From Sclerurus mexicanus (Eukaryota > Chordata > Aves > Passeriformes > Furnariidae), in NCBI GenBank assembly GCA_013396755.1, contig VWZF01004871.1, positions 831,424 to 895,423 on the forward strand: DNA of 64,000 bases, written 5' to 3'. Shown one piece after another: positions 12,121 through 25,676 of this stretch. Below the pieces are notes generated by a model. The model was not told where the DNA came from and searched no databases. It saw only the letters and a list, made by a program, of their open reading frames with translations. The position numbers and the translations under genes were made by a program. Position 1 is the first letter of the stretch; every line of letters begins with the position of its first letter.

Positions 12121-12987
12121 AGAAAGCCAACATGCACAAATCTGTGAACTGAAATACTTTTGTCACTTTTTTTGTGATGTTCAGTTAAAGTTGAGCAATC
12201 CAGAAGTGATAGACAATAAATGAATTACTAATAGAAAGGAAACTGTAATTCTTAAATCAAAGGTAAATGTGGGCAGCATCATACATCTGTTTTTAAGCAT
12301 AATTTTTTTTCAGTGTAGCTCTTCACATAATTGAAGACATAAATATAAGCCTGTTATCAATTCAGAAAGGACTACGCAATGATAGCAAACATCTGAGCAA
12401 TAGCTTTTGACACTCAATTACTCTGAGTTAACAAGAAAAGCATGTTTTTTTCACAGTAATTTGCACAATCAGAAACTGTGAAGATGAAGAGTGAAGAGCA
12501 AACGTGTTCTTGAACACTCTGGACTTCTTATTGTACTAGGCCAGTTCAGCTTCTTGCTGTAGAAAATAGATCACAAAAAGACACCATTCAAAAGAAACCA
12601 CAAGACACATGGTGCAGTGGGTCTGAGAAACAACATGGTCCCCAGAGTATTCCTGCAATGTGCTTACTTATGGCATAATTAGCTTTTTCTTGGATAATTA
12701 TGGCTTTACTTTAGTAATAACCTTTACAGATACATTAATTGTACAGCTGTTATCAGTGTGGGTTCCAGTATAGCCCAGCCTTTCCCTGAGGTTTTGCCCT
12801 TTCACTGAGTTATTTGTGGAATAACTGTTATGGTGCCTATAGCACAAGTAAGTAGGTCCTTTTTATTGTATCTTTGCCTTCAGCATGGCTTGTGAGTGAG
12901 ACAAATGGCAAAAGTGGTATCACAATTTGCATTGTCACGTTAAACTCTGTCATGTTTTAAGGGATGCTGTAAGGAGCTCTGCTGTAC

Positions 12988-13124
12988 CTTGGGGTTCCCC
13001 CGAACACTGCAGTTCAAAGTAGCATTGTAACCAGCTATGGCAAAGGTGTTGACTAGAGGCTGAGTAAACAACGGCCGTTCAGTGAAGTCAAAATCATCGT
13101 AAACTGGATATTTGTAGACTTTAC
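12988..13124 (-). CDS. MYBPC1: MYBPC1 exon: C9-C10 linker and C10 Ig domain, first half
   Basis: 137 nt, phase 1 to 0, acceptor ttttcatttcacag, donor gtacag. Encodes GKVYKYPVYDDFDFTERPLF, then TQPLVNTFAIAGYNATLNCS and VRGNPK. The B-strand Cys of C10 is in NATLNCSVRG. Confidence 0.96.
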
Positions 13125-14443
13125 CTGTGAAATGAAAATAGAACATTTATAAAAACGAGTGCTGACATGTGACTAAATACCTAACCATCTGAAATGGCTA
13201 CAAGGGTTCAATTCTGATCTGCACTGCTTTAGTTACCACTGTGACTCTAGGAGTTGCACTCATAAGGGAGGCTGGAAGTGCACCTGCAAATCACCTATAG
13301 CCCCTGGTCATGCTATAGTGTTGATGCCTGAGAGCTTCTCTTTGTTTCCTGTGTACATGGTATAAAAAATAATACATGTTTGTTCCACATCTTTGCCTGC
13401 TTGCCCTGCGTGTTACAGAACAGGACAGATCATGACTGATGTACTGCAGGATGCCTACTTTTGACAAACCTTGTTCACTTGGTTGCCAATTACTTTTCAC
13501 AGTTTGTTCTGATTACAAACCGTCTCTGTATCTGAAAATCTATTTTTCATTCTGCTTCAGACAGTGCATTTAACAATACGCATACCTGAATGGATATAGG
13601 TTCTGTACAAGGAAAACATGATAGTAAAATGTGTTTCTCACTGCCACTTTATCCCTGCTTGCAGCGGAGATCACTATCAATAAATCCTCTTCAGCCACAA
13701 ACTCAGCCAACATTTAAAACAGCTGGACAGACAGATATCTATTCCTGTGCACAGGTGTCATTAAACATCATTGCTTCACTGAAACCTGATCCAAGTTCTC
13801 AAACTGACTTCACATATTCCTTCCTTTCAGATAAACTAAGGTGATCTGGTGTGATTTTCTTCCTGTAAGCCACTTCTTTGTAGAATTTCCCTTCCATAAA
13901 TGGGCAGCTTTTTGGGTTTTTGTTGTTTTGTTGTTTTTTTTTTTTAAGTTTACAGTGCCTTTTCAAACTGACAACTTCTGAAATGTGAGGATTTTTGACT
14001 GCAGAATCAGAATTTCTCCAACCCCACCCTCAAGAGATGCGAAGCAGTGGTTACACTTTTCTATTGGATCCTTCCTGAAATGGAGGGAACACTCGCACAG
14101 CTGATGCCAAGTCTCCACTGGGAGGCAGTGACCCACCATTTCTAACAGAACAGCTGCTTTAATCCTCTCACAGCTCTTGTCAGCTTATATCTGCCAGTGA
14201 TGACGTGAGTCTGAGATCTGAGACCATAGGAAATGTCAGAACAAGGGAAAAATGTCCCCCTCCTGATTAAAAACAATGCCTATGACCTATGTGAACAAAC
14301 CAAGAAGTCTTAATAGGAAGTGTCCTTGCTGTTCGTTGTACCTGGTCTTGGGGCTCGGAATGCTTTAGAGATATGGCCTTTCATCACCTCCCAGCCTCTG
14401 AGCACCCCCTTTCCCTTTTGAGAGGAATAGATAATTAGCTAAC

Positions 14444-14603
14444 CATCCTTTGCAATCAGAGCACTCTCTTTGGTCATCGTGGCATCCTCGCTGAGGCCGC
14501 ACATGTTCTCAGCGAAGACCCTGAAGTAGTACTCATTTCCTATGACGAGCTCATTAATGGTGGCGCTGGTGCGGTGGTAGTGCTCGATCACTGTGAACCA
14601 TTC
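14444..14603 (-). CDS. MYBPC1: MYBPC1 exon: C9 FnIII domain, second half
   Basis: 160 nt, phase 0 to 1, acceptor gtgcctttcag, donor gttagc. Encodes EWFTVIEHYHRTSATINELV, IGNEYYFRVFAENMCGLSED and ATMTKESALIAKDG. Almost identical to mammalian MYBPC1. The donor has T at +3, which is uncommon for a constitutive exon. Confidence 0.96.
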
Positions 14604-16308
14604 CTGAAAGGCACAAACGCATAGGGTGAGCTTCCCCACGGCACCCTGCGCCTCGCAGCCACTAGCTGGAGGAATCATCAAGCCTGTGGGAGTAGATTTT
14701 TCTTTTATGGGGATATTAGTGAACACTAAAGTAGTGACACTGACAATAATTAATGAAATGAGTGATGATGAGAATACTGCAGAGCTCACTGCTGAGCAGT
14801 GAAGGCTGAATGGAAAGTGAACCCTCCTAAATTGTTACACTCTGGTAGCTTAAAGAGTTTGTTTTAGGCAATCCAGTGTTATAATGGTGGCGTTGTGTGA
14901 GCAACACACAACTCCCTCCTTCCTAATCCAGGCTACTGACACAGAAAGTACAGTTGTAAATAAGAAAACTGCATCCTTGGAGGGGAGGCAATAGCATGTG
15001 CTGTTCTGCAGTAACGTATGTTCACAAGAGGCCACTGCACTAATCTACCCTCTATATCACAACCTGAGTGTTCATGAGAAATGTAGCTTTATGCCAGAGG
15101 CTCTGATATTTAAAGGCTTTTAGGGGGAAGTGGGGTTTTGTGCTTCGGTCTTGCAGCAGTAACAGAACATGTGAATTCTGTCCTAGTACACAATGCCTGA
15201 ATAACATCTGAGATGAAAGAGGTTAATGCTAAAAATGCAATTAATATAAGTGCAATTTGACCATGGAAATGTTTTTGCTTTTCTTTACTCTGCCCTACAT
15301 ACTTTTCTTGCTTTTCTAGAGATGAACTTGTGCTGAGTTCCCTGTACCACAGTTTGCACTGATATTTGGTTAGCTTTAAGAGCTAAAGTTCCTTTGGGAA
15401 AACAGTTTTCTGTAGAATGCCAGCTGTGGCAGAATTGCAAAATGCTCCACCACAGATAATGTGGAGAACCTGTGACCTGAATGATCCCAGTCACGCTGGA
15501 CCCTAGATGCTGCTCTTGTTACTTTCTCCTTAACACAGTAATTTGAAGAGAGGGGACATTGTTCTGGTCACTGTACCAGAGATCATATCTTCTTACAGTC
15601 TTAAGAGGGGAAAAAAAAAGGATGAAAAGGGAAATAGTGGCACAGGAATAATTAATTGATCAGACCGTGAAGCAGACAAACATATTAATGCAAGTGGTTG
15701 GGGGTGAGGACACCAAATTGTCCTAGATTTCCAGTGTTTAAATTTGCAGTAAGTGTTAAATCTAAGGATCCAACTACTGTCTTTTAAGGATGTGTAAAAT
15801 TTCTGTTAGTTTAATGACAATAATAAACATTTATATATTGCACTTTTCATCTGTAAATCTCAAAGCAGTTTAGGAATTACATATGTACCCTTTTGTTGTG
15901 GGTAGCAAGGAGTGGCAATGACTTACACAATATGACATTACAGGTTTGAAAACAGCAGCACTAGTACAACAGTTTGTTCTGGTAGCAACCTACTGATTTC
16001 AGAATTAATATTTTTTGGTGTTTATTTTCTCTGTTGAGACAAGGGAAAAATGCAGAATCACTTCTCTCAAATCTACCTGTCCTTTTCTAGTCCTCCTCTT
16101 TGGCATAATTTGAAAACATTTTCATTTGTAGGCTTTAGTTATAGAGAACAAGAGATTTTTAGAAGTTCTAGAGATGCCTTGCAGATTTTTTGAATGCAGA
16201 TAAATCAATGTTTTGTCCACCTACATCATTTTAAGTATGTAGCCCTCTGTTTTTAAAAGGGATAGTTCATTAGTACATCAACCTTTTAAACATCTCATTT
16301 TTGCTCAC

Positions 16309-16448
16309 CATGCTCTTCTTATCTGCTTTTTGAATAGTGTACCCAGTAATGGCAGCATTTCCATCGTCTTTTGGTGGCTTCCATGATAAGTTTACATTCT
16401 CTCCCCAGACATCCTCAATAGTTACAATCTCTGGTGGGCCTGGGCGAT
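16309..16448 (-). CDS. MYBPC1: MYBPC1 exon: C9 FnIII domain, first half
   Basis: 140 nt, phase 1 to 0, acceptor tattttcactacag, donor gtgagc. Encodes DRPGPPEIVTIEDVWGENVN, then LSWKPPKDDGNAAITGYTIQ and KADKKSM. FnIII hallmarks are PGPP, the B-strand Trp and the DDGNAAITGY C-strand. Confidence 0.96.
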
Positions 16449-17065
16449 CTGTAGTGAAAATATGGCAGCTGACATTTTCAACTGTTTGCTTTTTCTATCT
16501 CTTTCCTACACAATTGTCCACTTAGTTTAATTTCTGTCTTTCTTAAAACACACACATGCAGGCAAACAAGCAAACAAACAAACACAACCTGTGTCAAAAG
16601 AAAAGTTGCAAAATAAAACTTTCCATAGTTATGACATCAGAATTTTAATAAACTTAATATTTAAAGTTGTGCTACTGGTTTTGCCTCTTATGTAAAGAAA
16701 TAGATTGGTACAAATGAAAAGTAAGGGTGCCTGTCTTTCCTATCTTCATGTACTGTCAACATTTAGGATTTCCTTTGTGACAAACTTACTATGAGTTTGC
16801 TACCATTTCTGGCTATGGACACCATTCAACAGGAAAAAGTTTGCATCCCTGATAGACAAAAACAGGAAGGGCATGACAGTGAAAAAAAAAAGAGACTGAC
16901 ATATTCCAACCAGCACCTCCTATTGTGTATGGAGATTTACTCCGAGTCCACAAATCTTTAGCCAAATAATTGGATGTGGAGAGTTATCACTATAAAGAAA
17001 GAAGCTCTTTTTGTTTTCCTATGGCCTTCGAATGGCTGGATTTATTTCTAGTTCTCAAAACATAC

Positions 17066-17261
17066 CAACAATCTGAATATCTATCGTAGCTTTGTCCACC
17101 AAGTTCTCTACTTCCACTTTCATATCATACTCTCCAGAGTGCCCCCTCTCTGCCTTTCGGATGAAGATGATGGTGTCGTTTTCAGTGTTGCGGATGTTGA
17201 TTTCATTCTTGTCGATTGGAGAACCATTTTTCTGCCAAGACACTTTTGCCCTTGGTCTTCC
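17066..17261 (-). CDS. MYBPC1: MYBPC1 exon: C8 Ig domain, rest
   Basis: 196 nt, phase 0 to 1, acceptor gtcacttcttgcag, donor gtatgt. Encodes GRPRAKVSWQKNGSPIDKNE, INIRNTENDTIIFIRKAERG, HSGEYDMKVEVENLVDKATI and DIQIV. Core Trp (VSWQKNG) and Tyr corner (HSGEYD) are present. The AKVSWQKNGSP stretch differs from human PELTWKKDGAE. Confidence 0.96.
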
Positions 17262-18626
17262 CTGCAAGAAGTGACGAAACAATTTTTGTACGATTTTGAG
17301 AGAGAAAAGGAAAGAAAAGAAAACATTTTTCCCATTCCCCCTCCCCCCCCAAAAAAAAGGAAATAAAAACTGTCCTGAAAGAAACAGATAATTATTTTTA
17401 AAATATACAGATTTTAGAGGCACAAGCATACCATTTCACCTGAAATACAGCTTTCTTTCTTTTTTCTCTTTTTCCCACTGAATACTGAAAATATTTGCAA
17501 ATTGTGGCTGTATAGGGCAATTATCTTTCTGGCTAAATTTGTCAAAAACTTCCAGTTTTCTAAAATAAAATGGAGGAAAAAATAACCCACAGAAAATACA
17601 GAACAAAGTATTTAACTCTCTAGAAATACCTACATTCTCTAAACTGCCAGTGAAAGACAAAAGTAGTAGACTAAACCTCTAGGGATCCTAAACTCTTTTC
17701 TTTCACTGCAAAAGAAGTTGGAATAGCTGTTAGGTAGGCTGGATTGACGTCTCTTGTGTGCCATTTTTTGTATGCCTAAGTGCCCAATTTAGGTACTTAA
17801 ATTAGAGTGAATTCCATTGCCTTTACCGTGAGATTTGCCTTCCAGAGGCAAACAGTTTGTAGAAGCTGTCTGAAAAGGGTAATCTTACATTGCTCTGAAT
17901 GCCTTATCTGAGAGAATAACCACAGACTATTACTTTAATTTCTCAAGAGAAGTGTGCCTCACAGTGTATCACTGATCAAGCTTTTATGAGGCTTTTAGCA
18001 GTCTTATAGAAGCCAAGTTAAGCCCACTCAGTATCTCCAAGTTTGCAGACAAGAAGTAGAAATGAATTCTGCATAATTCTTGTGTCCAGAAGAAGGAGGA
18101 TTCTGTAAATAGGTAGTCACTGTTGTAAAAGGTATGGGAATGAAGGTTAACAAGATGCTGTGGGAGAACATGCTATATATTTAGAAACAGTCATATTTGT
18201 GATCTTAAGGATTTAAAAGTTGCAGTCTGCCCACTCCTCCCCTCACTTTTTCTCTCTCATGACAAGAAAATTATTAGATGCTACTGTTCTACCCTTGATA
18301 ACCACATCTAACTGCTTACAGTGTAACCACTTTGCATTGTGCTAGCAATTATCTCATATGTAATGCCTACTGTAAGGATTTCTAAGTGTCCTTTGGATGA
18401 CAGATGACCAACCAGTCTATCTGAGCTGGCTACCCAATTCATTACTTGGCTGAACATCATTTCTTTGATATGTCAAAGCAAAAGCTTTCAAACACCTCTG
18501 TACTTCAGTGTGCTTCCACATCTGCTTAAGTTAGCTCACCAGACAAAGTTACAGAGAAGTAAGTTAAAAAGCAGCAGTATAAAAAAAAATAAATTATTTT
18601 TTTCTGTCCATGTTTTTACCTCTTAC

Positions 18627-18715
18627 CTGGAAAGGAATAACAAGATTCACAGTTTCTCCAACTCTTCGAGTATAAGTTTGTTTTAAGTGTCTAGGTAGAC
18701 GAATTTTTGGAGGTT
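18627..18715 (-). CDS. MYBPC1: MYBPC1 exon: C8 Ig domain, first part
   Basis: 89 nt, phase 1 to 0, acceptor gtttttatccag, donor gtaaga. Encodes EPPKIRLPRHLKQTYTRRVG then ETVNLVIPFQ. C8-C10 anchor the protein to light meromyosin and titin in the family. Confidence 0.95.
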
Positions 18716-19200
18716 CTGGATAAAAACAAAAGCTTGTATTAGACTTTTATCTTCTTTTCCAACTGAGGCAGCACTGATGGGCATCAGTATAAAAAGAAGA
18801 CTATGTGGTCTACAATTCCCAGAGGCGACTAATGAATGAGACATCTTAAATTTCTTGGTCCCACAGTATTACATTCAATACACCATCAGTTTTTGTAACA
18901 CCAAGTGCTGTTGTGGTAGAAATAGGTGAGAAGCTTAGTGCAACTTTAAAAAAGCACCATCAAGTTGAAGTTCTGCAGGAAAACAAAAGACCCCAAAAAT
19001 AAGAAATAAGGGCTCAGAAATGAAACCAATAAAAAGAATTATGAAAATTTTTTAAAGTAGGTTTAATGATTTCTAGACATCACACAATGGCTTTGTAAGC
19101 CCATACCATCAGTTTCCAACAAGTATCAGCCTCAAAAAAACAGGTCTGAGTATGGGAAAAGAGTGTATTTGCAGGTTAAGTGTAGGCAGGAGAATCTTAC

Positions 19201-19368
19201 CTATCACTTCCTTGACTAAAATAGGCTGTGGGTGGTACTTGGGCTCACTTTCACCAGCAGCATTCACAGCTTTTACTCTCACAAGGATTTTTGAGCCAGT
19301 CGGCAAGCCATTGATAGTAAACTTCGTTTTGTCTGTCAGCTCTGGGTTAGCCACGATCCATTCATCGG
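19201..19368 (-). CDS. MYBPC1: MYBPC1 exon: C7 FnIII domain, second half
   Basis: 168 nt, phase 1 to 1, acceptor cttgcctaaactag, donor gtaaga. Encodes DEWIVANPELTDKTKFTING, then LPTGSKILVRVKAVNAAGES and EPKYHPQPILVKEVI. RVKAVNAAGESEP is the FnIII F-G motif. The first residue depends on the splice partner: Ala with the insert, Thr without it. Confidence 0.96.
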
Positions 19369-20421
19369 CTAGTTTAGGCAAGTGAGAGGAGAAGGACAAA
19401 TCAAAGAATAGGGAATCATAAATACATTCACTGCATGGATGAGGAAAATTATGGAACAGTAATAGATACATTAGATGCTAATGAATAAATCTATTTTGTT
19501 TTTCTAATTATGTTGTAACACAATGTAGATTAACTTTCATACGTAAGAAGAATGTTTCAAGCCTTAAAGGGTTTCTGATGATTATATATTTATATCTAAT
19601 GATACAAATGTTATTAGAATATGTCTATCATTTAATTTTAGCATAAAACAAGGGGGACAAAGAGTATATTTCCAAAAGCACTCATAATTGCTTTAACAGC
19701 TTCCTTAGAGAGAAATGGGGTTTGCAATTAATTTCAAAAAGTACTGAGTACCTTTGAAAGTAGAACTGAGAAATAAGAGAAACACAGAATATTTACATAT
19801 TGCAATGACATGCCATCTCTCCTTGTGCCTTTAAAAAAGGAAGGCTGTGTCAGAATTATTCACATAATTACAGCATTCTTGGATTTTTAATCCCACCCCT
19901 AGGCAGTCACGTCATCCACTGAGTGATCCTCACATTATAGTCTTTCAGAAGAACTTCAATTACAAATGATACTTTCTTACCCAGCCTGTCCTCCTAACAC
20001 AGACTGCTCTAGCACTGATGGCACCTGGACATTGGAGCCAGATTTATGAACTAACAAGTCAGGATCAATACTTTCCATGTTGTATAAAGATAGCATTATA
20101 AAATGGGCACAGAAGACAAGAGAACTATGATAAACTAGAGAGCCCTGCAGACTTAGAGTATAATGCTGTGGCACATTTTCATAACTGTGTGCCTTACTTC
20201 TAGGAATAAAGTTCTTCAGGCTGCTTCTTTCAGCTTCTAGCAGAAAAGGATTACAATCGATGTCTGTTTCCCAAGAATGTCCCCCTCCCGTTATACATGT
20301 ACTACAGAAAATTCTGGAGACTGTTGCTCCTCAAATTCACTCTCAGGAATTTATCCTTACTTTTAAGAGGAGAATTTTTCTTTCATTAAAGAAGATTTAT
20401 ATCCTTTGTTGAATACTGTAC

Positions 20422-20463
20422 CTTCCAGGTTAAAAGGTGGCTCCACCAATTCCTCAGACAGAT
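20422..20463 (-). CDS. MYBPC1: MYBPC1 alternative 42-nt exon inside C7
   Basis: Phase 1 to 1, acceptor aaggtataccgacag (short pyrimidine tract), donor gtacag. Encodes NLSEELVEPPFNLE, followed by ADEW from the next exon. SEELVEPPFNLEADEW lines up position by position with the SDENGEAAYDLPAEDW I recall from the alternatively spliced C7 insert of human MYBPC1 (S, acidic, E, aromatic, L, A and W kept). The chick-type insert would be four residues shorter. Skipping gives EGTDEW in frame. Weak splice sites fit cassette use. Confidence 0.72.
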
Positions 20464-23400
20464 CTGTCGGTATACCTTGTGAGAATCCATCTTTAAAATT
20501 AATCAGAGACACCCACTTTCACACAGATGGAGCATTTTGTCAGTGGTTAGCAATTCCTGTTAGTAAGTATGCAAAGATAGATGCTGGGCTTTAAAGATTT
20601 AGAGGACCCATATTTAGAGAGACTACAGGGAGAAAAGAGATGGGAAGAGGGCATCTAGATCACAGTGCAGTTATATGTGATGCCCACAGGAAAGCTAAAG
20701 GATAAAGGAAGAGAAGGAGATAAGATTGTATGTTTTTCTTTGGGCTTGAGTGTAGCCCTAGAAGTATGACAATGAAGACACAGAAGGAACACTTGAAAGA
20801 AAGAAATGAAACAAAGTGGTGATAGGAGAAAGTGTAGAAGGAGAAGAAAACATATCATAGAAGAGATAAGAAATTCAGAGATAAATTCTGAGTAAGAGAC
20901 AGAAAAAAAAAAAAGAGGTCTTGGAAAAAAACTTGAGGAAAGAGAGGAAAAGAACACATTTAGCTAAAGGCAACATAGAAGATTAAAGAAGACCAAACTC
21001 ATGGATGATGACAGATATGACGTAAACCCTAAGGCTTTATTTCCTGGATGAAGCTATCACTGCCCTGAATTTCCTGTAATCCTGGAGTTGGCTATTTTCA
21101 GGATAATAAAAATACTTTTCTAGTATCTGTTCATGGTCCTGGATGAGTACACTGGCAAAGATCTCAGCCAACAGAAATTCTCTGAAGTGCTTATTTACTA
21201 GATATGAAAAGAGATCATCTGCAGGTACAACAGCCCTTTAAAAGCAGATAAACAGTGTCCTAGGGAACACTTGGGCCAAGCTTCTCAGCCTGCCCTTGAA
21301 ATGTCCCACAAGAACCAGTCATCAGCATACTTTACTAGTAACTGACTTCTCCAGTGTCAAGAAAATTTGGCCTACTCTGCATCACCACAGCAAGAGGTTC
21401 AAGTTGGATGTTGAAAACTAGACCTGGGGAGTTCTATATTCATGTTATTCACACCTACGCAATGATGGCTCCAGATACTCATGATGAGACTCCAGTTCAG
21501 TAATACACATAGAGAGCTGTCAAAAGTAGTACATAGTTAAGGAAGTCCAAGAGTCCACCACATTGATGAAGTTATGAGGTTCAGATTAAAAGGAAATACC
21601 AATTTTTGCAAAGCCAAACCAATGCTCATGATAAATTATTCTTTTAAATTATCATTATATGTATTTTGTCTTCCTATTTTCAGCTTGTGGTTTCCCCTAA
21701 TTATTGTTATGTTAAGGAAGTCTCAAAAAAGCCCTCTTTGAAACAAGTTCAGTGACAACAATGAAAGAATAGAGAATGTAAAGACAAATGAGTTTACAAA
21801 CAGATAAGTAAGAGAACAGAAGAGCAGAATGAATATAGACAGTCATAAAAGGTACCTTGAAAATAAAAAGAGTTATTAAACATTACAGAAGAAATTAGTT
21901 TGAAGCAGAACAAGCACTGAAAGGAATGAGAAGAAAGAGGCACTGAGATATTGCAAGAAAGGAAAAAAGGACTTAATACAGAGAAAAAAAATGTATAATC
22001 TAATAACATTACTTTTAAAATTGGTACTTTCTACTTATCTTGCTTCTTCCTAAGCATTTTCTTAACATATATACATAATGTTAATTGTGTATATATAGAT
22101 GTATATGCATATATAGGAGGCATATATAGATATACACAAACACTCAGAAAACTATGTAAAATACATTGTACCCATTGTATTTTAACTGAGGTGGGCAACA
22201 ATAAAATGGCAGCCTTGACTGCCATTTTGTTGTATCTTCATATGTTTTAAGCCTATCTGAAAAAAAAAAAAAGTAAAGAATTTGTTCCATTCAACAGGTA
22301 TAAAATGATCTTCTGTCTACCAGTCCTTTAAAGATAGATTTGGAAGATTCCTCTGAAAGCCATAATATGAATTAATGTATTTAAATTTCTCATTCTCTGT
22401 GGTCACCTAATTTGGGTATCACATACTGTAATGTCATGGGTTTTATGACAGTAGCATATTACAAGCACTTATGATTTTTCCATTCTGCCAGTGCTAAACA
22501 AAGCAGAATATACAGTATACACTGAAGTCCTCACACTGACAGCCCCCTACACCTGGCCTATGCAATGGAAATAACATAGGAATACTGCATCGTAATGGAA
22601 GACTGCATGCTTACTCGTTCTGAGCTGTTCCCGCAGCTCCCTCCCAATACACAAGGAAAACCCTTCCTACCATTCCAGCTGTGTTTGCCTTCAGGTACTC
22701 TTCTCCAGGTCTCTGAGCTTCTTGCAGTCTGTTGCTGCTCCTTAAAGATATTCAGCTCAATACTACAAGATGCTGAGTGCTCCTGAGAAAAGCCAGTGGT
22801 TCTTCTTCACACCCTCTCCCACTTGCCTGTGAGAGAGCTGAGTGTACTCTGATCCTGTTGCATCTGACCAATTTAGTGAACTACTGTTTTCCTGGATTCT
22901 CTGAATCTGAAACATGTGACAGTGTCAATGACAAGTTCTGCCCTCTACCTCTTCTCTCCAGGCTATGGACTGAGTTCATGAAAAACTTTCATTGAAACAG
23001 TTGCCTTCATGAAAATAGGTGTTCAACCCATCACTTGATTTACACAGTTAAAAGCAGCAGCTAGTGGAGCTGAAGATAACTGTGTCCCTTTCATCCACAT
23101 CCACAACGCTGCTGCAGTCGATGTTGTTGGCCCACAGAGGCTGGGTGTTGCACATACCATTCCAGGCTCTTTGATACTTACCCACATGCTGGTGGATTTT
23201 ACTTTTCGAGAATAGACTTCATTTGATGCCAGTTCAGAAGAAAATCTGCTGGAAAATACTAAGTTCCTGCTGCTTGATCACCAGAGACTCTTAGTTGTAA
23301 AATATATTTCCCTGTTCCTTCTTATTTTGCTCTCAAAAGTTTATTCAGTCTCTTACATGTTTATCTTTTTCCTTCAGTTCTGTATCCATTTTTGTCTTAG

Positions 23401-23995
23401 ATGAACATAGTTAAAGATCCTATATATGACTGCATATATATGACTATATATGAATGTTGGAGAAATTAAGTATCTAGACATGAACTTTGCCTGCTTAGAT
23501 AACTTCTGCAGGAAACTGTAGGAGAGGCTAGCTGTCTTCAGAGTTGGGGACTGGCGCTTAAAGCAGCCAGTTAGTAATATGTCAGCATAGGGATTGCCAC
23601 ACTGAGGACCTCCTGTACCTAAAACCCATCTGAACATATTTTGGACCACACTCATTATTTCCTATACATTCATGCATCCATTCACTCTTTACTTCCTTGA
23701 CTGTCACTTGGCTTCTGAAAGAGGATACCTATTAACGTGGTACTTGGTACACTGGAACAGATTTTATGGCTTTTGATTTAGATTTCTGATCAAATATAAG
23801 ATAGGTTGAACTACAATCAGTGGGTGGGATCTGGAATACAAACCAAAGGAAGCCTGAACAAAACCCTGCTGCTTGAGTGTTTCTGACTGATTAGTTTCTG
23901 CCTTACGTGAGAGCACCTGATACCCGCAGAGAAAAAATGGAGAAAATCTCACCTACTTTCACCATGAGTAACATACCCAAGGCGTTCTGACTTAC

Positions 23996-24130
23996 TTCCT
24001 TCAAAGCAGTACTCTACAACATAGCCGTCTAACCCTGCCGCTCCGATCTGGTCTGGCGGCCTCCACTTCATTGTCACTGAGGTGTCAGTCACTGTGTCCA
24101 CTGCCAGGAGAGTCGGGGGGCTGGTGACGG
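23996..24130 (-). CDS. MYBPC1: MYBPC1 exon: C7 FnIII domain, first half
   Basis: 135 nt, phase 1 to 1, acceptor ctgcctgcttgctccag, donor gtaagt. Encodes AVTSPPTLLAVDTVTDTSVT, then MKWRPPDQIGAAGLDGYVVE and YCFEG. Its last base (A) can join either the alternative 42-nt exon at 20422-20463 or directly the exon at 19201-19368. Confidence 0.96.
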
Positions 24131-25487
24131 CTGGAGCAAGCAGGCAGCAGGGAGAAGGCAGAAAATGGTGTTAAAATTAAAAGTTTATATTTATTGTCTG
24201 TATTACTCTAGTTTAGCATTGTAGGTGATAGGCTAAATCCTGCCCACCGGGAGAGGCAGCTACCTCATCCTGTATCTGCTCACAGCCTGACCCAGAGATA
24301 AATTCCTCCTGCTGAGGAGAGAGAAGGACAAAGAGGTGGGGAGGGTAGAGCAGAGAAGTTGGGAGCAGTGCATTCTACCACAGCAGGTATTTTCTGGCAA
24401 GAAGGGAGCATGCTGTAGCAATAACAGCCACCTTCTGCCCTCTCCTCTTTGTTCTGGAGGTACTGCTGAGCAAGGTGGGAACCTCTGCTGGCCTGCAGAA
24501 CAAGACATCTTTCTTTTACAGGAACTTGTTGGGGTCACAATAGTTTGAAAATCTGTTTCTTTATATGAAGAGGTCACAGAATTAGTCTGTCACTAGGTGA
24601 ATGACAAGGCCTTCTAGCTGTTACATTAATACAAAGCAATAAGATGGCATCTAGAATAGTATAAATATGAACTGGCCTAACCTGGATTATCTGCTGAAGG
24701 ATATTAAAAATATGTTATCCCCTTCTGGGAAAAAAGTCCCTGCATAAGCTAATGGGGTTCCATGAAGCATAGAGTGAAATTAGGGACTATTCAAATGTAT
24801 CTTATCCTATGATTAGTTGCAATATTTGGTACATTTTTTCCCCATACATTTCTACCTTTATCGTATACCTGTGATTTTTTTCAAAATGGAAATATATTAA
24901 TTATTTGTGACTACTTGTACATTTTAAAATGGCAAGCTACTATGTAACAGCAAAGCCTAAGTAGTGAAATGTGAAAGAAAGTCTCGTTCGCGTACAGTGC
25001 AGCCTGCAAATAGCAGTTTTAAGACTTCTAGTCAAAGCCAGTGACTGCCTGAACTTATAGCTGGAGAAAGACGTGTAAAGCAACCAAGTCTGTCATTCAT
25101 TGTCTTCCCCTATTCTCTAAATTGCCAGTTTGACTGGCAATAGTTTGACTATTCATTCAGGACATACCTATCATACACAAAAAGGTGGAACTATTAGGTC
25201 CGGTCCTTAAAACACATTGACTGCAGTGTTGACCATATCAGGCTCACCCATAGTATGTCACTGGTTTATTTAAGTGCATCATTTTTCTGTCTATGCCTCC
25301 TTGTTTCTTGTTTATAAAAGACTATAATTCCAGGGATAGACTTGTATTTTATGAAGCACCTCATAAAGACGGGTCCTGAGCAACACAAGTGCAACAAGAA
25401 CTACAGTTATATAATTAGAGGACTATAATAATGTATTAATAATTATGTTCTAAAGGCATACCTATCTCTGTGCTTTTGATTACTTAC

Positions 25488-25676
25488 CTAAAGGAACAAA
25501 GGACTTTGAAGGCATGCTTGGTTTGGACATGCCTATTGCATTAACAGCAAACACACGGACCTCATAAGCAACACCTTCAATCATCTTCTTTGGCTCAAAA
25601 GTTGTTTCTTTACACAGTTCAAAATTCAGCCTCATCCACCTGGAGCTTTGTTTCTTTTTCCTCTCAATGAAATATC
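25488..25676 (-). CDS. MYBPC1: MYBPC1 exon: C6 FnIII domain, second half
   Basis: 189 nt, phase 1 to 1, acceptor gtttggtcaatag, donor gtaagt. Encodes GYFIERKKKQSSRWMRLNFE, then LCKETTFEPKKMIEGVAYEV and RVFAVNAIGMSKPSMPSKSF. The YEVRVFAVNAIG run is the FnIII F-strand Tyr plus Asn-Ala motif. Confidence 0.96.

Noticed and set aside
24336..24577. Frames of 70 and 105 codons on opposite strands
   Set aside because: Intronic, mutually overlapping, no recognisable domain, no exon borders consistent with MYBPC1 phases.
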